Counted from the stretch's first letter, positions 24,400 to 35,737 are shown. The stretch: 64,000 nt of DNA from Ancistrus triradiatus (GCA_025084515.1 JAJAGP010000569.1:62001-126000), one strand, 5' to 3'. A program made the numbers and translations. Notes: a model not told the origin generated them from the sequence alone.

Positions 24400-24582
24400 T
24401 TATTGAACGTGTCTTACGTGTTGCTCCCCGCTGTCACTTCTAACGTTAGATGGTACAATAAGGCACTGGGTAAGGTCAGTTGGATGTTCTGCCACAGGAA
24501 TCTGGTGATATCGGGACCCCGATGAAGGTGCGCACGCGCCGGCAGAGGCTCGCCGCCTGCACACCTTGGCTCGCGCTCTAGG
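24400..24582 (+). promoter_or_regulatory. ptchd1: CpG-rich 5' flank and probable 5' UTR of ptchd1
   Basis: Base composition shifts sharply to GC- and CpG-rich from about 24420 and stays so through exon 1 to about 24920, as in a CpG-island promoter and first exon. No TATA box at a convincing distance is seen, and the transcription start cannot be fixed from sequence. The chosen ATG at 24583 has A at -3, a favourable context. Confidence 0.4.
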
Positions 24583-24928
24583 ATGTTGCGGCAAGCGGTG
24601 CGCGAGGGGCTGCGCGCGTTCTTCCACAAGCTGGGCCACTTCGTCGCCAACCACCCGGTATTCTTCGCCTCGGCGCCCGTGCTCCTCTCTGTGCTGCTCG
24701 GCGCGAGCTTTAGCAGGTACCGCGTGGAGGAGGAGGTGGAACGCCTGCTTGCACCGAAACACAGCCTGGCCAAGATCGAGGGCAACCTGGTGGACAGCCT
24801 CTTCCCGGTCAACCGGTCCAAGCACACACTCTACTCGGACCTGCAGACACCGGGCAGGTACGGGCGCGTGATAGTGACCTCGCGCAGGGGGAGCGTGCTC
24901 GAGCCTCATCACGTCGATTGGTCTAAAG
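24583..24928 (+). CDS. ptchd1: ptchd1 exon 1 (Patched domain-containing protein 1, N-terminus)
   Basis: The exon encodes the first ~116 residues. The start M-L-R-Q and the blocks H-P-V-F-F-A-S-A-P-V-L, F-S-R-Y-R-V-E-E, L-L-A-P-K-H-S-L-A-K-I and S-D-L-Q-T-P-G-R-Y-G-R-V-I-V-T-S match vertebrate PTCHD1 closely. Residues ~25-43 form transmembrane segment 1, followed by the start of the first extracellular domain. PTCHD1 is a plasma-membrane and synaptic Patched-related protein whose human gene is linked to autism and intellectual disability. A perfect donor, AAAG/GTAGAA, ends the exon at 24928. That gives 346 bp (phase 1), while exon 2 is read in phase 0, so the frame does not join as written. 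The expected D-L-x-L-K end is one and two bases short near 24917-24924, most likely assembly deletions. The identity is secure; the exact end is not. Confidence 0.93.
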
Positions 24929-25025
24929 GTAGAAAAAAAGTTTAATTGATAAGGTTTCCATCTGATACGCTAAGTACACGAGGTACATGATAAAGCGGAA
25001 TTGGTTTTCCCCAAAGTAAATGTTA

Positions 25026-26527
25026 CAATGAGGCCAAAAAAAGTATTTAGGTCAGCCAAGATTTGCAAAGTTTCTCCGCTTAGGAAAGATGAGAGAGGTC
25101 TGTTAATTTTCATCATAGATACACTTCAAACTATTGAGAGACAAAAATGAGAAAAAAAAATCCAGGGAAAGGAAATCACTTGTAGGATTTTAAAGAATTT
25201 AGTTGTAAATTATGGTGGAAAAAAGTATTTGGTCAAAAACAAAAGTTCAACTCAATGAACATAACCTTTGTTGGCAATGACAGAGGTCAAACGTTTCCTG
25301 TAAGTCTTCACCAGGTTTGCACACACTGTAGCTGGTATTTTGGCCCATTCCTCCATGCAGATCTCCTCTAGAGCAGTGATGTTTTGGGGCAACACGGACT
25401 TAACTCCCTCCACAAATTTTCTATGGGGTTGAGGTCTGGAGACTGGCTAGGCCACTCCAGGACCTTGAAATGCTTTTTACGGAGCCACTCCTTCGTTTCC
25501 CGAGCAGTGTGTTTGGGATCATTGTCATGCTGGAAGACCCAGCCACGTTCCATTTTCAATGCTCTCACTGATGGAAGGAGGTTTTGTCTTAAAATCTCAC
25601 AATACTTGGCCCCGTTCATTCTTCCCTTAACACGGATCAGTCGTCCTGTCCCCTTTGGAGAAAAACAGCCCCCAATCATGATGTTTCCACCCCCATGCTT
25701 CACAGTAGGTATGGTGTTCTCGGGATGGGACTCAGCATTTTTCCTCCAGTTGAGTTTTTAACCAAAAGATCTATTTTGGTTTAATCTGACCACATGATAT
25801 TCTCCCAATCCTCTTCTGGATCAGACATGTACTGGACATGTACTGGCTTAAGCAGGGGAACATGCCTGGCACTGCAGGATCTGAGTCCCTCTTGGAGTAG
25901 TGTGTTACTGATGGTAGCCTTGTTACTTTGGTCCCAGCTCTCTGCAGGTCATTCATCAGGTTCCTCCATGTAGTTTTGGGATTTTTGCTCACCGTTTCCA
26001 TGATCATTTTGACCCCACGGGATGAGATCTTGCGTGGGGCCATAGGTCGAGGGAGATTATCAATGGTCTTGTATGTCTTCCATTTTCTTACAATTGCTCC
26101 CACAGTTGATTTATTCACACCAGCCTGCTTGCCTATTGTAGATTCACTCTTCCCAGCCTGGTGCAGGTCTACAATTTTCTTCCTGGTGTCCTTCAACAGC
26201 TCTTTGGTCTTGGCCATGGTTGAGTTTGGAGTCTGGACTGAGGTCAAACAGGTGCCATTAATACAGGTAATGAGTGGAGGACAGAAGAGCTTCTTAAAGA
26301 AGAAGCTACAGGTCTGTGAGAGCCAGAAATGTTGCTTGTTGTGGCTGACCATGGTTTAGAATTAAATTCTTTCAAAATTCTACAATGTGATTTCCTGGTT
26401 TTTTTTTCTCATTTTGTCTCTCATAGTTGAAGTGTATCTATGATGAAAATTATAGACCTCTCTCATCTTTCTAAGTAGGAAAACTTGCACAATCAGTGGC
26501 TGACTAAATTTTTTATTTGCCCCACTG
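25026..26527 (-). mobile_element. Tc1-like element, family A, copy 2
   Basis: TA dinucleotides flank the copy (25024-25025 and 26528-26529). The right ITR ends GCCCCACTG; the left one is degenerate (CAATGAGGCC). The 1.5-kb length fits a full Tc1 transposon. The transposase lies on the minus strand and is broken (see the separate entry). Sequence quality is good compared with the copies at 47.4 and 54.4 kb. Confidence 0.9.
25258..26217 (-). pseudogene. Tc1 transposase pseudogene of copy A2
   Basis: The start codon lies at 26215-26217 with M-A-K-T-K-E-L-L-K-D-T-R-K-K-I-V-D-L. The N-terminal half (to about 25930) keeps the paired-like helix-turn-helix (G-V-N-K-S-T-V-G-A-I-V-R-K-W). A frameshift then breaks the frame, and the region of the first catalytic Asp is out of frame (about 25780). 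The C-terminal half resumes at 25703 with K-H-G-G-G-N-I-M, keeps the second Asp (Q-H-D-N-D-P-K-H-T-A) and S-P-D-L-N-P-I-E-N-L-W with the final Glu, and is lost again near 25400. The enzyme is dead. Confidence 0.85.
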
Positions 26528-26639
26528 TACAAGTAAGTAAATAAAGTATATTTTCTATACCTTTGTCTATTTGGAGGTAAAGTCTTTAGTACTTTATTTG
26601 TATTTTATTATTTTGTACTTTATTAGTGTGCTTTACTTT

Positions 26640-26960
26640 ATTCTCTAATGGCCAGGACCCCCACAGGACCAGGACAGATCAGGTACTGTTTGGGATGTGG
26701 ATCATTTTCTGCACTCCAGTGACACTGATGTGGTGGTGGTGCGTTAGTGTGTGTTGTTCTGGTATGAGTGGTTCAAGATCCAACAGTGCTGCTGGAGATT
26801 TTAAACACCACAATGTGACTGCTGGACTGAAAATAGTCCACTAGCCAAAAATGTCCAGCCACTACCATCCTGTAGGCAGTGTCCTGTGAGCACTGACAAA
26901 GGATTAGTGGATGATTAATGCAACAACAGATGAGCTACTGTCTCTGATTTTACAGAGTCA
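26640..26960 (+). repeat. Dispersed non-coding repeat, family D
   Basis: It is homologous in opposite orientation to 19505-19915: ATGGCCAGGACCCCCACAGG, GCACTCCAGTGACACTGATG, GACTGAAAATAGTCCACTAG and ATGTCCAGCCACTACCATCC. It sits 110 bp after Tc1 copy A2. Confidence 0.65.
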
Positions 26961-28196
26961 TCAGCATTGCTCTGCCCTGATAAGAAATAACGTTCATAAA
27001 TAAATGCTTTGCCAGCTTTGAATCAGAATTTGGTTGTCTTTCTCATAGGTGTGACCTTAAGTCAGGAACCTTTGAGTTGATTTAAAATGCAGTGAGCCAA
27101 CACCAGTGCCAAACCTCGGGCATATTCCTAAAGCCTTCTCAGAAGAATGAAGGTGAAGTGAAGCAGCAAACAGGAGACAAACTCAATACTAATACCCCTG
27201 ATTTTGGATGTAATTTTTGGATGTTTACAAACTGTATATATAGGACTTTACAAATGGGATCTGTACATGGAACACCTTTTCTAATAAATACATTTTAGGC
27301 TTCTTGTTCTAAGTCAGTCTTAAATAACTTGAATATATTTTAAGCCTTGGTGAAATTCTAAACGAAATGTCAAAGCCCATTATGTAATTTGCACAATCAA
27401 GAAGCATGCCATGTAGAATTTTCTGTCCATTGTTGAATTTCTGACTACTGATGTTAGTTTCATTCCCCAAATCACCAATGTGTGGATGATCCTGGCTATT
27501 AAAAAGTTGAGGTTCAGAATAACATCGTAAGTTTTTTGGGAAAGGAGGTAAGAGAAAACTGTGTAGGGAAGTTCCGTTCCTGTACAGTTACAATCTTTGG
27601 CAGCATGTAGCAAATATCTAGAAAGTAAAGCCATGGCATAGTAGCAGGATTAACGCTTCTGTTTTAGTATCCATGTGAATTTGGGCACTCAAATAGTTAA
27701 TCAGAAACAAATCTCTGTATTGGATTTTTATAGCCAAAATAAGGAGGAGCCTTACACAGTTCTTTCAGAATGCTGTTTATATTTGATTTCAGCATCTCCA
27801 CTGGTCAGAGAAGTGTTCTATAACGGACCTGTAAATACATTTCCTCTGATCTTGTAAAGGCCTAAAGTCAGTACCTGGAATCTTGCACATCAGCACATTA
27901 ACTGGATTTCTAAACCAGGCGTAGCTCGAGCTTTTCGGTGGAAGCATTTTTGGTTTCACTGAAAGCAACAATATAAAGATCAATACAGCAGATCTCTAAG
28001 AAACCATCCTAGGTTTTATCAAATTTTAGTTATTGTTTGGATCGCTACCGTAAAGGTGCAAAGAATATAGTGGGCAAACAACTGTCAGAATCTCAAAGTC
28101 GGGCCGGAAAGAGATTTAACTTTATAATTATACATTACTGCCTATGGGGTTTAGACAAATTAACACATAGCTAAGTCATAATATCAGTTACCAGTG

Positions 28197-28420
28197 GTGG
28201 GCAGAATGGTGGTGCAGTGATGAGATTGCCTCGCAGCTCCAGAGACCTGGGTTTGACTCCCAGCCTTGTCACTGCTTGTGTGGAGTTTGCATGTTCTCCC
28301 TGTGTGGGCTTTCTCTGGGAACTCCAATTTCCTTCCAAAGGCAGGTTACTGTAATCTCTAAAGTGTCCCAGTATGAGCTAGTAAGTCTGTGTGCCCTGTG
28401 ATGGACTGGTATAATGTCTA
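28197..28420 (+). repeat. SINE family 2 copy
   Basis: The tRNA-like head has GGTGGTGCAGTGATGAGATT and a B-box-like GGGTTTGACTCCC at 28252-28264. The body has GGAGTTTGCATGTTCTCCCT, and the 3' block GTGCCCTGTGATGGACTGG ends at about 28409. Confidence 0.75.
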
Positions 28421-28974
28421 TGGTTGGATCATAGAAGTGGGACACAGACTTGGATGCAATGGATGGTACCAGGACCCTACTGCCTCAGACATGCAGACAG
28501 AGCCAAATTCAATCTGAAAGTGGCATTGACCTGTAGGGAGTTGGCCAGAAAATTGGCGATGCAATGAAAACATCGGAGAAGACTACCACTAGCCTTACTT
28601 CTGCTTTGGAGGAGAATAGAATGAGGGCTATGAAAGAGGGCTATGAATGATACTCTCAGCTTGTGAAATTGAAAGGAGTTTGTTAATTTTATATATAGTA
28701 CAGTATAGACTGTGTTTCAGAGTCTCCACAAAGTGTTCGATAGTCCTTTTGCTACCTTTAATTCCGAGGCGTGTTTAATTCCTGGGTTGGCAGATCCTGC
28801 GAGGAAAATGGAAAAATTGGCCAAATAAAGCCACGTCTTCAGAATGAACGTACCTGGCAACCGTGTTGGTTAGGCTGCGAGCATGCACAGACTGAGAAAA
28901 CTGGGGGGGTAAACTGGTATACATGCCCTGAGAAAATCTGATTACCTAGGTTAAATCCAACTTATTTCTCTGAG

Positions 28975-29205
28975 TTCTTAATCGGATTGATAGTCGAGGT
29001 GCTGTGTACATGACCACTTGAATAACCAGATACTGCAGAAATCGACTACGATCGGATGATAAAGTGGAGGTGAAATGCACTCGTGACTATAAATGAAATG
29101 TTTAAAATACTGATGCCTGGCCACAACGTTAAAAATGGACCCAACCACCGGTTTACCTGCAGGCTTGTCAAATTCTTCTTTGTGCCTTAAGCGTGTGTCT
29201 CGTGT
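28975..29205. repeat. Unclassified repeat, related to 32575-32850
   Basis: CTGATGCCTGGCCACAACGT and TTTACCTGCAGGC at 29112-29164 align in order with CTGATGCCTGTCTAAAGC and TTTTACCTGCAGGC at 32705-32754, giving about 100 bp of direct similarity in the same orientation. Class unknown. Confidence 0.5.
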
Positions 29206-30102
29206 ATTCTTTTTGTAAAGCAACATGAGTCCTACCATAAACAGCATTTTGGAATTGCATCAAGCACCCTCCTGAGAGAACAAGGCCTCTCCTCAGCACA
29301 CGCAACTCACCATGGTATGTGTGAAGGCCTGTTGTTTCTGTCAGAAAGAGAGTTCATGAGTAAGAAACTCTGGGTTTGTAAGGTGTTTTGGACATTTTAG
29401 TCCTGATTCCTGGGTTTGCCTTTTCTACAGATTAGGCAGCGCCTGAGTGAGTGTTCTGACTGTAGGCATGGAGATGTCACTCATTAGCCTCCAGTGGTGC
29501 TCAATTAGTGAGCCGAAGCAATTAAAGGTGAAATTGGTGGGCGGCTGACATTTCGCTTGTTCTTGAGAAAGCTGTAGGAGCACGCTAGTGAAAATGACTC
29601 ACAGTGGCGACCTCCGGTGATTTCAGCCCATCTAATCGCTCCCCGCACACATGGCGAGAAGATAGTGACCTCAGAAAACGCCCTTGTTTGTCTCCCTGTC
29701 TGCTTATCATGCTGGCTGGAGAAGAAAAAAACACAAGGAGAGGTATATCTTACTGTGTTTATTGTAGACTTGTGTATTTTTTTGTTCAACTAGAGGTGGT
29801 AGATTGAGTTAAAATGATATCGCCGGTACCTGCAGACAACGGACATGGCTCCATGATTATGTTAAAAATGTCACCTGGAAACAGTTAACACAGTTTTACT
29901 GTTTGATTAAATTATATAGCTTTATTACAGTGGTTCTCAGATGTTTTCTGCAGTGCCCCCCTTTTGTAGATAAGAATAATTGAGTGGACCCACTTTGACA
30001 CTCGTACACATGTTTTGCATGCAGACTCCACTGGAATTGGAAAAAAAAAAATAAAGTGACAAATCACCTTATCGAATTAATACAAGTGACATGCATTATG
30101 TA

Positions 30103-31646
30103 CAGTGGGGCAATAAAGTATGTAGTCAGCCACTGATTGTGCAAGTTCTCCTACTTAGAAAGATGAGAGAGGTCTGTAATTTTCATCATAGGTACACTTC
30201 AATTATGAGAGACAAAATGGAAAAAAAAAATCCAGGAAATCGCATTGTAGGATTTTTTAATTGTAAATCATGGTGGAAAATAAGTATTTGGTCACCCACA
30301 AAAAAGCAAGATTTCTAGCTCTCACAGACCTTCTTTAAGAAGCTCTTCTGTCCTCCACTCTTTACATGTATTAAAGGCACCTGTTTGGCCTTATCATCAG
30401 TATAAAAGACACTTGTCCACAGCCTCAAACAGTCAGACTCCAAACTCAACTCTGTCCAAGACCAAAGAGCTGTCGAAGGACACCAGGAAGAAAATTGTAG
30501 ACCTGCAGCAGGCTGGGAAGAGTGAATCTCCAATAGGCAAGCAGGTTGGTGTGAATAAATCAACTGTGGGAGCAATTGTGAGAAAATGGAAGACATAAGT
30601 CCATTGATAATCTCCCTCGATCTGGGGCCCCACGCAAGATCTCATCCCATGAGGTCAAAATGATCATGAGAACGGTGAGCAAAAATCCCAGAACTACACG
30701 GAGGGACCTGATGAATGACCTGCAGTGAGCTGGGACCAAAGTAACAAAGGCTACCATCAGTAACACACTACGTCGAGAGAGGCTCAGACCCTGCAGTGCC
30801 AGGCGTGTCCCCCTGCTTAAGCCAGTACATGTCCAGGCCCGTCTGAAGTTTGCCAGAAAGCATATGGATGGTCCAGAAGAAGACAGAGAATATCATGTGG
30901 TATAATATCAGAACCTTTTGGTAAAAACTCAACTTGTCATGTTTGGAGGAAAAAGAATGCGGAGTTGCATCCCAAGAACACCATACCTACTGTGAAGCAT
31001 GGGGGTGGAAACCTCATGCTTTGGGGCTGTTTTTCTGCAAAGGGGACAGGACGTCTGATCCGTGTTAAGGGAAGAATGAACAGGGCCATGTATGGTGACA
31101 TTTTAAGCCAAAACCTCCTTCCATCAGTGGGAGCATTGAAGATGGAACGTGGCTGGGTCGCCCAGCATGACAATGATCCCAAACACACCGCTTGGGCAAA
31201 GGAGTGTCTCCGTGAAAAGCATTTCAAGGTCCTTGAGTGGCCCAGCCAGTCTCCAGACCTCAACCCCACAGAAAATTTGTGGAGGGAGCTGAAAGTCCAT
31301 GTTGCCCAGCAACAGCCACAAAACATCACTGCTCTAGAGGAGATCTGCATGGAGGAATGGGCCAAAATACCAGCTACAGTGTGTGCAACCCTGGTGAAGA
31401 CTTACAGGAAACATTTGACCTCTATCATTGCCAACAAAGGTTAAGTTACAAAGTATTGAGTTGAACTTTTGTTATTGACCAAATACTTATTTTCCACCAT
31501 GATTTACAATTAATTTTTTAAAAAAATCCTTCAATGTGATTTCCTGGATTTTTTTTCTCATTTTGTCATAGTTGAAGTGTACCTATGGTGAAAAGTAGGA
31601 GAACTTGCAAAATCAGTGGCTGACTAAATACTTTTTTGCCCCACTG
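30103..31646 (+). mobile_element. Tc1-like element, family A, copy 3 (both ITRs and TA duplication intact)
   Basis: The copy is 1544 bp, bounded by TA at 30101-30102 and 31647-31648. The ends CAGTGGGGCAATAAAGTATG and TTTTTTGCCCCACTG are inverted repeats. This is the best preserved family-A element in the window and is inserted in a hAT-like element. The ends could be mobilised by a related transposase, but its own gene is broken. Confidence 0.95.
30447..31444 (+). pseudogene. Tc1 transposase pseudogene of copy A3
   Basis: The start ATG has become CTG-type sequence near 30450 (read as S-K-T-K-E-L-S-K-D-T-R-K-K). The DNA-binding domain is recognisable to W-K-T, followed by a TAA at 30596-30598. 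The first catalytic Asp is lost: the expected W-S-D-E-T is replaced by unrelated residues near 30897-30920. A long open frame (to 31444) restarts with M-H-P-K-N-T and keeps Q-H-D-N-D-P-K-H-T-A and S-P-D-L-N-P-T-E-N-L-W, ending I-I-A-N-K-G. Two of three catalytic residues are present, with start and first Asp missing, so it is inactive. Confidence 0.9.
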
Positions 31647-31818
31647 TAACTTTAATTTGCCTCATTCATTTGCTTTGCACCCTCCACCCCAAAAATGCCC
31701 CCCAATTTGGGAACCACTCGAGTTGTTGTATGTGATATATTGTTAGTCCTATTTGTTTCCATATGCTGCATATTAGTGCTGTCAAAGAACTAAACTATTA
31801 ATCACAAGTAGTTCTGCT

Positions 31819-32115
31819 TGGGCAGCACGGTGGCTCAGTGAGTATCACCATCTCCTCACAGCGAGAAGGTCCTGGGTTTGATCGAAGGTGGAGCGGCCTG
31901 GGTCCTTTCTGTTTGGAGTCTGCATGTCCTCCTGCAGTCCAAAGACATGTGTTAGGTTAACTGGTGTTTCTAAAGGGACCTTAGTGTGTGAGTATGTGTG
32001 TGCGGCACCCTGCCTAGGGTCATTCCTGTCTTGCGTCCTGTGCCTCTGACTGGGCACTGGCTTTCCCGTGACCCTGACCATGATTAAGCAGATACACCAA
32101 TGAATGACTGAATGA
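31819..32115 (+). repeat. SINE family 2, near-complete copy
   Basis: The head GGGCAGCACGGTGGCTCAGT carries an A-box-like TGGCTCAGTGAG, with a B-box-like GGGTTTGATCG at 31874-31884. The body has CAGTCCAAAGACATG and GGTTAACTGGTG, and the tail has GGCACCCTGCCTAGG and an AATGAATGACTGAATGAA repeat. Confidence 0.8.
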
Positions 32116-32574
32116 ATCATTTCTGTTTGCTCAGTTTTGACACCAAAGAAAAACTTTTTAAACACATGGCACATATCCATACAACTGGGCAATAAAAAAG
32201 ACATGACTGGCACTTGGCCGGTTTATTTATAGGGCCAGAGTGCTAGAGTGAAAATGTGTTTTTAGTATTGACTTTAAAACCGGTATAGAGGGAACAGATC
32301 CAACGTTCACTGGCAGGCAGTTCCATAGCCTAGGTGAGGCAACTGAAAGATGCAACACTGTATTTTCACTTCTAAGACTGTCTGCCAGATTAAATGGTCT
32401 GAGCTTCAGAATAAGGGCAGTAGGCCATTATATGGCATTAGATGGAGTTATCCTCTATAGAGCTTTATAACTGGTGAAAGCTGTAATAGATATGTCTAAT
32501 TTAAGCTAACAATCCATTTTAAAGCGACTACATCTACAGAGATAAATCTACAACGCATGTTTATTTATTCACCT

Positions 32575-32850
32575 TAGTCCAGATAAACCAGTTGTTTCAT
32601 GGGCCATGGGTTTATAAATGGCATATTTGCTTTCATTCTGCATCCGATTATCAAATCCATTGCTTCTGTGCTGGATTTAGTATCGACTGAAATGATTTAA
32701 AACCCTGATGCCTGTCTAAAGCTAAAAATAGACCAACCCCTTTTACCTGCAGGCACTTATCAAATACTGTTTTGTCCTTCATACCCTTTGAGTCCCGAGC
32801 ATGACTCGACTGGACTCTCCCATCAATCAAAAGGAAGACAGGCATAAAGG
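32575..32850. repeat. Unclassified repeat, partner of 28975-29205
   Basis: It shares about 100 bp of ordered similarity with 29095-29175 (see that entry). It contains no coding signal. Confidence 0.45.
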
Positions 32851-33270
32851 CTCTTATCTGTAGAGCCTGTGCACCCTGGTGGGGGAATGAACTTTCGGTG
32901 GTGGTCTGAATGGCAGAGTCTGATTATTACTGATTTTCTTATTTCTTATTGGTACTGTGTTAGTGAGTACTTAGCTTCCTATACCAGCTCTTACAGGGAT
33001 TTCCATGAGATGGTGTTGTGGGCTGTGTAGCATGAAGAATGTCTCCTTAAGGAGAAAAATGCCACTTTGTATGGTGGGGTAAACGTGTATGAATGAATGT
33101 GTAAATGTAAAATCAGATAGCGTAAACAGTAATGTTAGCTGGTAACTAGGCTACTTCTGCACAACAATCAGTTGTATCTTTTTTAAATACTGCATACAAT
33201 TTTCTGTTGTGTTCATTAAATGGAAATTAATATATATGGTAATTATACCATGCAAAAACATGGTATATCT

Positions 33271-33305
33271 AATCTAATGGTGGCCTAAGACTTTGTGTAA
33301 GATGT
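33271..33305. mobile_element. Isolated end of the Tc1-like or pogo-like family seen at 17327
   Basis: Bases 33271-33291 are the exact reverse complement of 17339-17359, followed by ITR-like CTTTGTG. No transposase is nearby. Confidence 0.4.
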
Positions 33306-34070
33306 TTGGTGTGTTATTGGTTTATATCTCTACGATATGTTAGGGCAAAAGTTTGACGACAGGAGCACAAAAGAGTGAATGAAATACCTGCACATGTGCT
33401 GTTACGCAAAAGAAACTTCCATCCAAATGAAAGAGCCATTATCGCAGTTATCTGTTGTCCAAGCACATAATCTTCTTAAGGGTTCAGTCTCCACAGTATT
33501 CAGTAATAACGTGATCTTGTAGGTGGTCCTTGTGCTTTATGAAATGAGTGAATTTTATACAGGAAGTAAAGTGTTTGTCCTTGGAACTGTGCCATGTTTC
33601 CCTGTTGCCTGGCAACCACAACCCTGCAGGTCTCAACAGATGTCTGAATGCTTTTAGTATTTTATGTGATTACATACTTCTAGCATCTGTATGCTACACA
33701 ACCAGAGACGTATCTGAATATTCACCTCTTAAATTGCTTATATGGTCTGTGAGGCAAAGTCACTGCTGTCATGTTTAATATGACATGTGTTAGTTGGTAT
33801 CTGTTACAAATGGGTTGCAAATGTGCAATTTTGCCTCACTGGATCCTGTTTGTTTCAGTAGCTAGCAAGCTGGCAATTAGAAGATTTTGAGTTGCCATAA
33901 CCGAATCCAAACAAACATTATAGTAAACCCCATCAGCTGCAAGCAGGAGGAGGGGGAACCGCATTCATAAGACAAGTTCTTTGAAACCATTCACTTGCCA
34001 CCTCCCCTGAAGCTCATAGCATTCACCTTAGCTGACGCATCCCCAACACCACCTCTCCACAGCCCATCAT

Positions 34071-34261
34071 TTTACATTTACATAATTTTGCAGACGCCCT
34101 TATCCAGAGCGACTTACAACTGATATCATCTTACAATCCAAGCAATAGTGGGTTAAGGCCTTGCTCAGGGATCCAACAGTGGCAGCTTGTCAGAGGTGTG
34201 ATTTGAACCCTGGACCTTCTGGTCTTTAGTCCAGTACTGTAACCACTAGGCCACGATAGTG
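34071..34261 (-). repeat. SINE family 1, near-complete copy
   Basis: Tail side TTTACATTTACATAATTTTG, body GCAGACGCCCTTATCCAGAG, B-box-like GATTTGAACCC and head AACCACTAGGCCACGATAG. Confidence 0.8.
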
Positions 34262-34289
34262 GTGGTCTGCCCATCATCTGTCCATGCTC

Positions 34290-34921
34290 ACTCAGTTCTC
34301 TGCCCATACTCTTCATATCTCTACATACTCACCTGGCCTCTTCTCAGAATTCCCCCTCAGTTCCTCCAGAAGTTGTCCACTTGCTACTGGTCCCAGCTAT
34401 CTGCAGTATTCCCTTGCCCTAAAACTTTAGCTTTGTTCTTACCTGTGTAAGTCTCCATATCCCCCTGCCCCATGGCTCTCCTCACTCATCCCTAATCATC
34501 TTCAACTGTCTGCAGTGAACACCTTTCTGCCCCAAGCTCTCTGCAGTCACTTCCTGATTCCGTACACTGACGTCCATTGGAGCAGTGTGGAACTGACCTG
34601 CTCGCCTGATTTTAGCTCTCTGCAGTTTTCCCTGGCCCCCTCCACATCTAGCCACAGTCCACGTGCCCCCTCCACAGCTCTATGAAGTATCCACTTGTTC
34701 TCACCCAGTCGGCTCTTTAACTGTCCTCATGACCCCTCTGCCCACTCTCTGCAGTACCCACCTCACTCTGGCCCTGAGCTGTCTGTAGCATCTACCTGCC
34801 TAACCACCAGCTCTCTGACACATTCACTGAGACCCACCCTTTCAGCTCTCTATAGTGTATATCCAACTCTTTGTCTCTTCTTGAACCCTGTAAGCTCTCT
34901 TTGGTATCCAACTGCTCGCAG

Positions 34922-34980
<59 letters not shown>

Positions 34981-35060
34981 AGTACTCTCCAGCATAAATT
35001 TAGCTTTAATCTGTCAGCTACCTCTAGCATTCACACATCTGACTTATCCCCTGCCCCATG
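34290..35060 (+). repeat. Degenerate pyrimidine-rich minisatellite, period about 33 bp
   Basis: Variants of (C/T)AGCTCTCTGCAGTATCCAC recur at 34394, 34503, 34534, 34613, 34674, 34743, 34775, 34808, 34843, 34892 and 35015. Gaps are 31-35 bp or about twice that. The strand is C/T-rich and the array ends around the (CA)n tract. There is no coding content; the overlapping open frames come from repeat composition. Confidence 0.6.
34926..34979 (+). repeat. (CA)n microsatellite
   Basis: About 26 perfect AC/CA units lie inside the minisatellite. Confidence 0.97.
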
Positions 35061-35319
35061 CCTTCAGCGGGCTTGTAAAGATTAAATTAAAATTAGACTT
35101 CTTGTTATATGTTGGGGCAGTGGTGACACTGTGACAAGGTTTATTGCAAGTGATGTATTGTGGGGGTGTACAGCAAGGCAATTGACAAGGCATGTTTGAT
35201 ACATAATGCATGTGGCTTATAATAATTCCACTGTAAAGATGATTTGTCACATTATTTTTTGTTCAGTAAGAAGTTGCAGTGTTGTATGAACTACAATGTT
35301 TAAAATAACTTCTAATGGA

Positions 35320-35440
35320 GTTTGGAAGTAAAAGTCGTGTACATGTGTCGGAGGGGGGGTGGGGGCTCAAAAATATTCTTATCTACAAAAGGGGAACTCT
35401 GCAGGAAAAGTTTGGGAACCAGTGCTGTAGGGAACAAACG
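35320..35440. mobile_element. hAT-like terminal fragment
   Basis: A G-rich run followed by GGAAAAGTTTGGGAACCAGTG near 35405-35425 resembles the right terminus of the hAT-like element at 31700-31718. The partner end is not identified. Confidence 0.4.
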
Positions 35441-35737
35441 TTTGCACTTGCATTACAACAAGATTAATTGTGACAAGAAAATAACTTTTTGTTCAGATGA
35501 CAACTTAATAAACTTGTTAAATCCAAATGAGACTGCAGAAATGCACAGCAGCTAGAATTTGTCAGTTGGAAATAAGTTAATATCTCAAATAAAGTCTGTT
35601 TTGAGTCTGTCTGTGATCAGAATGATCAATAAAAATCACATTGCTGTCAGAGAATGTAGACATTTTAAGTATTGGTCAAGAAAATATTTTAATGCTCTCA
35701 AAAACCATCATTTGTCTGTTGTTTCCTCTCCTACCAG

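Larger units (their letters stand above)
29928..31718. mobile_element. hAT-like non-autonomous element, split by Tc1 copy A3
   Basis: The left end CAGTGGTTCTCAGATG at 29928 and the right end ATTTGGGAACCACTC (to 31718) are imperfect inverted repeats next to C- and G-rich runs, as in small hAT-type elements. About 175 bp remains on the left and 70 bp on the right of the inserted Tc1. An 8-bp target duplication was not found, so the outer boundaries are approximate. Confidence 0.5.
24929..35737 (+). other. ptchd1: ptchd1 intron 1
   Basis: The intron (10.8 kb) is bounded by GT at 24929 and a pyrimidine-rich CCAG acceptor at 35737. It contains two family-A Tc1 elements, a hAT-like host element, family-D and SINE copies, a minisatellite and (CA)n, listed separately. 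In the stretches 26961-28196, 28421-28974, 29205-29927, 32116-32574, 32850-33270, 33292-34070 and 35441-35737 I see no gene or repeat that I can support. Confidence 0.85.

Noticed and set aside
34695..35030. Open frames with His-Thr or Cys-Val repeats
   Set aside because: They are translations of the (CA)n tract and the pyrimidine-rich minisatellite.
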